Assembly (NCBI GenBank): GCA_020636105.1
Contig: JACJYL010000001.1
Coordinates: 1,922,001 to 1,986,000, forward strand
Reading direction: 5' to 3'
Length of the DNA: 64,000 nucleotides
From: Lewinellaceae bacterium
Lineage (GTDB): Bacteria > Bacteroidota > Bacteroidia > Chitinophagales > Saprospiraceae
Position numbers and translations under genes: made by a program. The notes beneath the pieces were generated by a model, which was not told the DNA's origin, did no database searches, and worked only from the letters and a program-made list of their open reading frames with translations. This document shows positions 61,632 through 64,000 of the stretch, one piece after another (positions within the stretch are counted from its first letter, which is position 1; each line of letters opens with the position of its first letter).

Positions 61632-62876
61632 TTAAAGATATCCCAAAACCGACAAAATGCTCTTCGCACTCAGGAAAAGGGTCACCAGGATGATGATGCC
61701 GGCGAAAATATTTTGTCGCAAATTATTTTTGTAACTACCGAGTAATGAAGCCCTGTTGACCATCCAAACCAGGAAAATGGCGATAAAAGGCAATAGTATT
61801 CCATTGGCCATTTGAGCAAATTTAATCACATGAATGGGCTTGAATCCCAACAAAGAAAACAGGACACCGATGAAAAGAATGAGACCTCCTGTCAATTTGA
61901 ATTTCCATTCTTTCAAATCCGGCTTAAACCCAAAAATACCCGCCGCCACATACGAAGCAGCCAAAGGAGCTGTTATCGCAGAAGAGATCCCCGCCGCAAA
62001 TAATCCACCGGCCATAAAGTATTTGGCCCATCGCCCCAGCAAAGGTTCCAGCTGAATGGCGAGATCCGCTGCATTGTTAAAAGAACCGGCCTGTTGCGAA
62101 GCTGCTGCTGAAGTCACTACAATAGCCATAGAAATGATTCCACCGAGTACCACGGCCACGACCGTATCAAAACGGACAGCAGGCAGGTCGTCGGGAGATT
62201 TCCATTTTTCGGATACGGAAGAAGCATGCAAGAACAGGTTGTAGGGCACCACGGTAGTCCCCACCAGTCCAATCACCATCAGCCATCCTCCGGCAGGCAC
62301 CTCCGGCACGGTAGGAACCAACATTCCTTTGATCATCGCTCCCAGGTCGGGCCCAACCATCAGGGCGGTTACGATAAAAACAATACTCATCAAAAGCACC
62401 AGGCCTATCAGTGTTTTTTCGATCAACTTATAACTTCCGGAAAATAACAAAGCCATAGCGATGATTCCGATGATCAGTCCCCACAAATTAAGGGTTCCAC
62501 CGTTAACCTGGACATTAAGGCTGCCCAATGCGGTATCCATGCCCAAAACGGCTCCGCTGATATTTCCCGCCTCATAAGCGCCGTTGCCGATGATGATGGC
62601 ACAAAAAACCAGTAGCAGGCTTAGCAGTCGCCAGAAGGGGTGGTTGATCTGCCCCCGCAGGGCTTCTCCCAACCCCTGTTGAGTGACCAACCCCAGGCGG
62701 GCAGCCATTTCCTGCAGGATTATCGTGGCAAACACCGAAAAAACGAGGCCCCAGAGCAATGCATATACAAAGGAATAACCGGCGAGAGAACAAACCGTTA
62801 CGGTGCCCGGTCCGATAAAAGCCGAGGTGATCAAAATCGCCGGCCCTGTGGATTTTATTTTTTTTAAAAATTGCAC
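61632..62876 (-). CDS. NRAMP-related transporter without canonical metal motifs
   Basis: A 414-residue inner-membrane protein with about eleven spans and an NRAMP-like fold. The start MQFLKKIKSTGPAILITSAF leads into GPGTVTV, where canonical NRAMPs have DPGN, and the second motif reads VVPYNLFLHAS, where MPHN is usual. Both metal-coordinating residues (Asp and Met) are thus missing. It lies upstream of pxpA, so a role in pyroglutamate or related solute uptake is more likely than Mn/Fe transport. Confidence 0.88.
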   Translation of the reverse strand: MQFLKKIKSTGPAILITSAFIGPGTVTVCSLAGYSFVYALLWGLVFSVFATIILQEMAARLGLVTQQGLGEALRGQINHPFWRLLSLLLVFCAIIIGNGAYEAGNISGAVLGMDTALGSLNVQVNGGTLNLWGLIIGIIAMALLFSGSYKLIEKTLIGLVLLMSIVFIVTALMVGPDLGAMIKGMLVPTVPEVPAGGWLMVIGLVGTTVVPYNLFLHASSVSEKWKSPDDLPAVRFDTVVAVVLGGIISMAIVVTSAAASQQAGSFNNAADLAIQLEPLLGRWAKYFMAGGLFAAGISSAITAPLAASYVAAGIFGFKPDLKEWKFKLTGGLILFIGVLFSLLGFKPIHVIKFAQMANGILLPFIAIFLVWMVNRASLLGSYKNNLRQNIFAGIIILVTLFLSAKSILSVLGYL

Positions 62877-62957
62877 GTGGTTATTTTAGATTGAAGGAGA
62901 TTGAAGGAGATTGAGGGTCCGTTTTTTATTATTTTTCATCGATTAGAAATATCATTG

Positions 62958-63324
62958 TTACGATAATTTTTTTCTCATTGAGGCCAAAATTTTCACGAGT
63001 TCCAGACTTTCCGAGTGAAGGGTTTTAATAAAATCGTCCGTACAGGTATTCGAATCGATGAGTAAATCCAACCACATTTCCGTTTCATCGGCTTCTTCAA
63101 CAGCAATACATAATTTGCTAAAAAACTCAGCTTTTGCCCTTGCTCGCATCGCAACCCTATAATTAGCATACTTTGAAGTACCCGATTTTGTAAGTTGATA
63201 TCGGATGACTCTTGGACTGAACCTTTTCCGGCAACAAATCCCCAAATTTCAATATCTCCAAACAAAATTCCTTCAATCTTGCCCCAACATTAATCTTATA
63301 TTCAACCCAATTATTCTGCTCCAT
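62958..63324 (-). pseudogene. Four-helix-bundle protein (23S rRNA-IVS type), frameshifted
   Basis: The N-terminal part from the ATG at 63324 (MEQNNWVEYKINVGARLKEF, FGDLLPEK) and the C-terminal part (VIRYQLTKSGTSKYANYR, CIAVEEADETEMWLDLLID) are in different frames. The shift of one base lies around 63212-63226. Together they match the small S23/four-helix-bundle family. The split suggests a recent inactivation or a sequencing error. Confidence 0.7.
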
Positions 63325-63354
63325 AAATTCAATCTTTATCAATCTTTATCAACC

Positions 63355-64000
63355 TCATTCCATCTTAAGAATTTTCGCCCCCGGTTCGAATTTCTTCCTG
63401 ATCTTTTTCAGGGTTGATTGCACTTCACTTTCGGCATCATAAACCATCTGGACCCCCACCACGGTAAGTTTACCTTCCTTATCGGTATAAGGTTCATAAC
63501 CGGCTTCAAATATGCGTTTCACCAATTTATCCACATTGGATTGATTGCCGAATTTTCCGATAATGATTATAGCCACTTTTTCATTGGGGGAAAGCGTCGG
63601 AGCCTCAGAACCTTCGGCCTGAGGATCAGGAGGCGGCGGTTGCTGTTCATCACCTGTTGGAGCCCCTTCGTCATCGTCATAATCATTCACCACTTCATAA
63701 TCGCTCTGGTTATCACTCGGACTAACGTTTACCCGTTCATTAGCCACGGCTTCACCACTTGTCTTTGATTCGGCATTATTTTTAAATACGGCCAGATAAA
63801 TAGCGGAAATGACTACTATTAAAGCAGCAGCGCTCACCCAAAGCAGGTTTTTGGTAAACCAGTCGGCTATAGTATTGGTCACTTTTTCTGATTTTGTGGA
63901 AGGAGGATTGGACGATTTTGTATTTACAGATTCTGTAAAAGGCCTTGAAACCGGGTAAAAATGCAGATCCGGCAACCCGAAAGTATCCGCATTAAAATTA
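63355..64000 (-). CDS. SPOR-domain membrane protein, N-terminus beyond the window
   Basis: The frame continues past the right edge (upstream residues NFNADTFGLPDLHFYP), so only the last 214 or so residues are seen. One membrane span (LLWVSAAALIVVISAIYL), an acidic/proline-rich linker and a C-terminal SPOR domain (VAIIIIGKFGNQSNVDKLVK, KIRKKFEPGAKILKME) are visible. In Bacteroidota this layout usually follows an N-terminal HU-CCDC81 pair. It probably binds peptidoglycan at the division site. Confidence 0.8.
   Translation of the reverse strand, partial: NFNADTFGLPDLHFYPVSRPFTESVNTKSSNPPSTKSEKVTNTIADWFTKNLLWVSAAALIVVISAIYLAVFKNNAESKTSGEAVANERVNVSPSDNQSDYEVVNDYDDDEGAPTGDEQQPPPPDPQAEGSEAPTLSPNEKVAIIIIGKFGNQSNVDKLVKRIFEAGYEPYTDKEGKLTVVGVQMVYDAESEVQSTLKKIRKKFEPGAKILKME

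Overview
The window comes from a member of the Bacteroidota, most likely Saprospirales-like. The support is the Bacteroidota-specific rpmB-rpmG-DUF4295-ftsY cluster, type IX secretion (T9SS) sorting domains, a Bacteroidota class I lanthipeptide leader, and tRNA promoters of the TTG-N19/20-TAnnTTTG type. Two housekeeping flanks (1-5063 and 58619-64000), visibly richer in G+C, enclose a roughly 53.5 kb A+T-rich genomic island.

Left flank: a partial secreted protein, a secreted hypothetical, an NTF2-like protein, ftsY, DUF4295, rpmG, rpmB and tRNA-Arg(ACG). Right flank: the 5-oxoprolinase genes pxpC, pxpB and pxpA, an NRAMP-like transporter, a frameshifted four-helix-bundle gene and a partial SPOR protein.

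Island: a perfect 44-bp direct repeat (5064-5107 and 58575-58618), which is the 5' half of the tRNA-Arg gene, marks the ends. A tyrosine recombinase lies just inside the right copy. The element replaces the 5' half of the tRNA rather than the usual 3' half. It appears to bring a replacement tRNA promoter at its left end and to leave the host's original tRNA promoter upstream of its integrase.

Island cargo, left to right: (a) 5.3-19.6 kb, a RiPP cluster with a class I lanthipeptide precursor, full-length LanB, LanC and a luciferase-like oxidoreductase on the plus strand. On the minus strand are a second, cysteine-rich GG-leader peptide, an HTH regulator, HlyD, a C39-peptidase ABC exporter and two thiol-redox proteins. 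Both precursor genes follow the same 67-bp sequence, which is the tail of the HTH gene. (b) 21-27.2 kb, a four-gene operon with a small membrane-linked protein, a CHAT protease fused to a degenerate NTPase, a KGGAGRT-type ParA-like ATPase with TPRs, and a large helical protein. A truncated vWA gene lies beside it. (c) 28-37.3 kb, a tight minus-strand operon with a nuclease-STAND NTPase, a DUF6602 nuclease-like protein, a CD-NTase-like nucleotidyltransferase and a DUF4297/Cap4-like protein: a probable anti-phage system. (d) 37.9-48.2 kb, secreted and envelope genes, including two paralogous pairs of a T9SS-sorted protein with a large secreted protein, and a four-gene envelope operon. (e) 48.5-57.1 kb, an orphan helical protein, a TPR-CHAT protein, an intact 874-bp IS5-type element, an ECF sigma factor with a membrane TPR partner, and a GIY-YIG-like nuclease with a small partner. 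No relaxase, conjugation, replication or phage structural genes were seen.

All functional statements come from reading motifs by eye. No database search was run.
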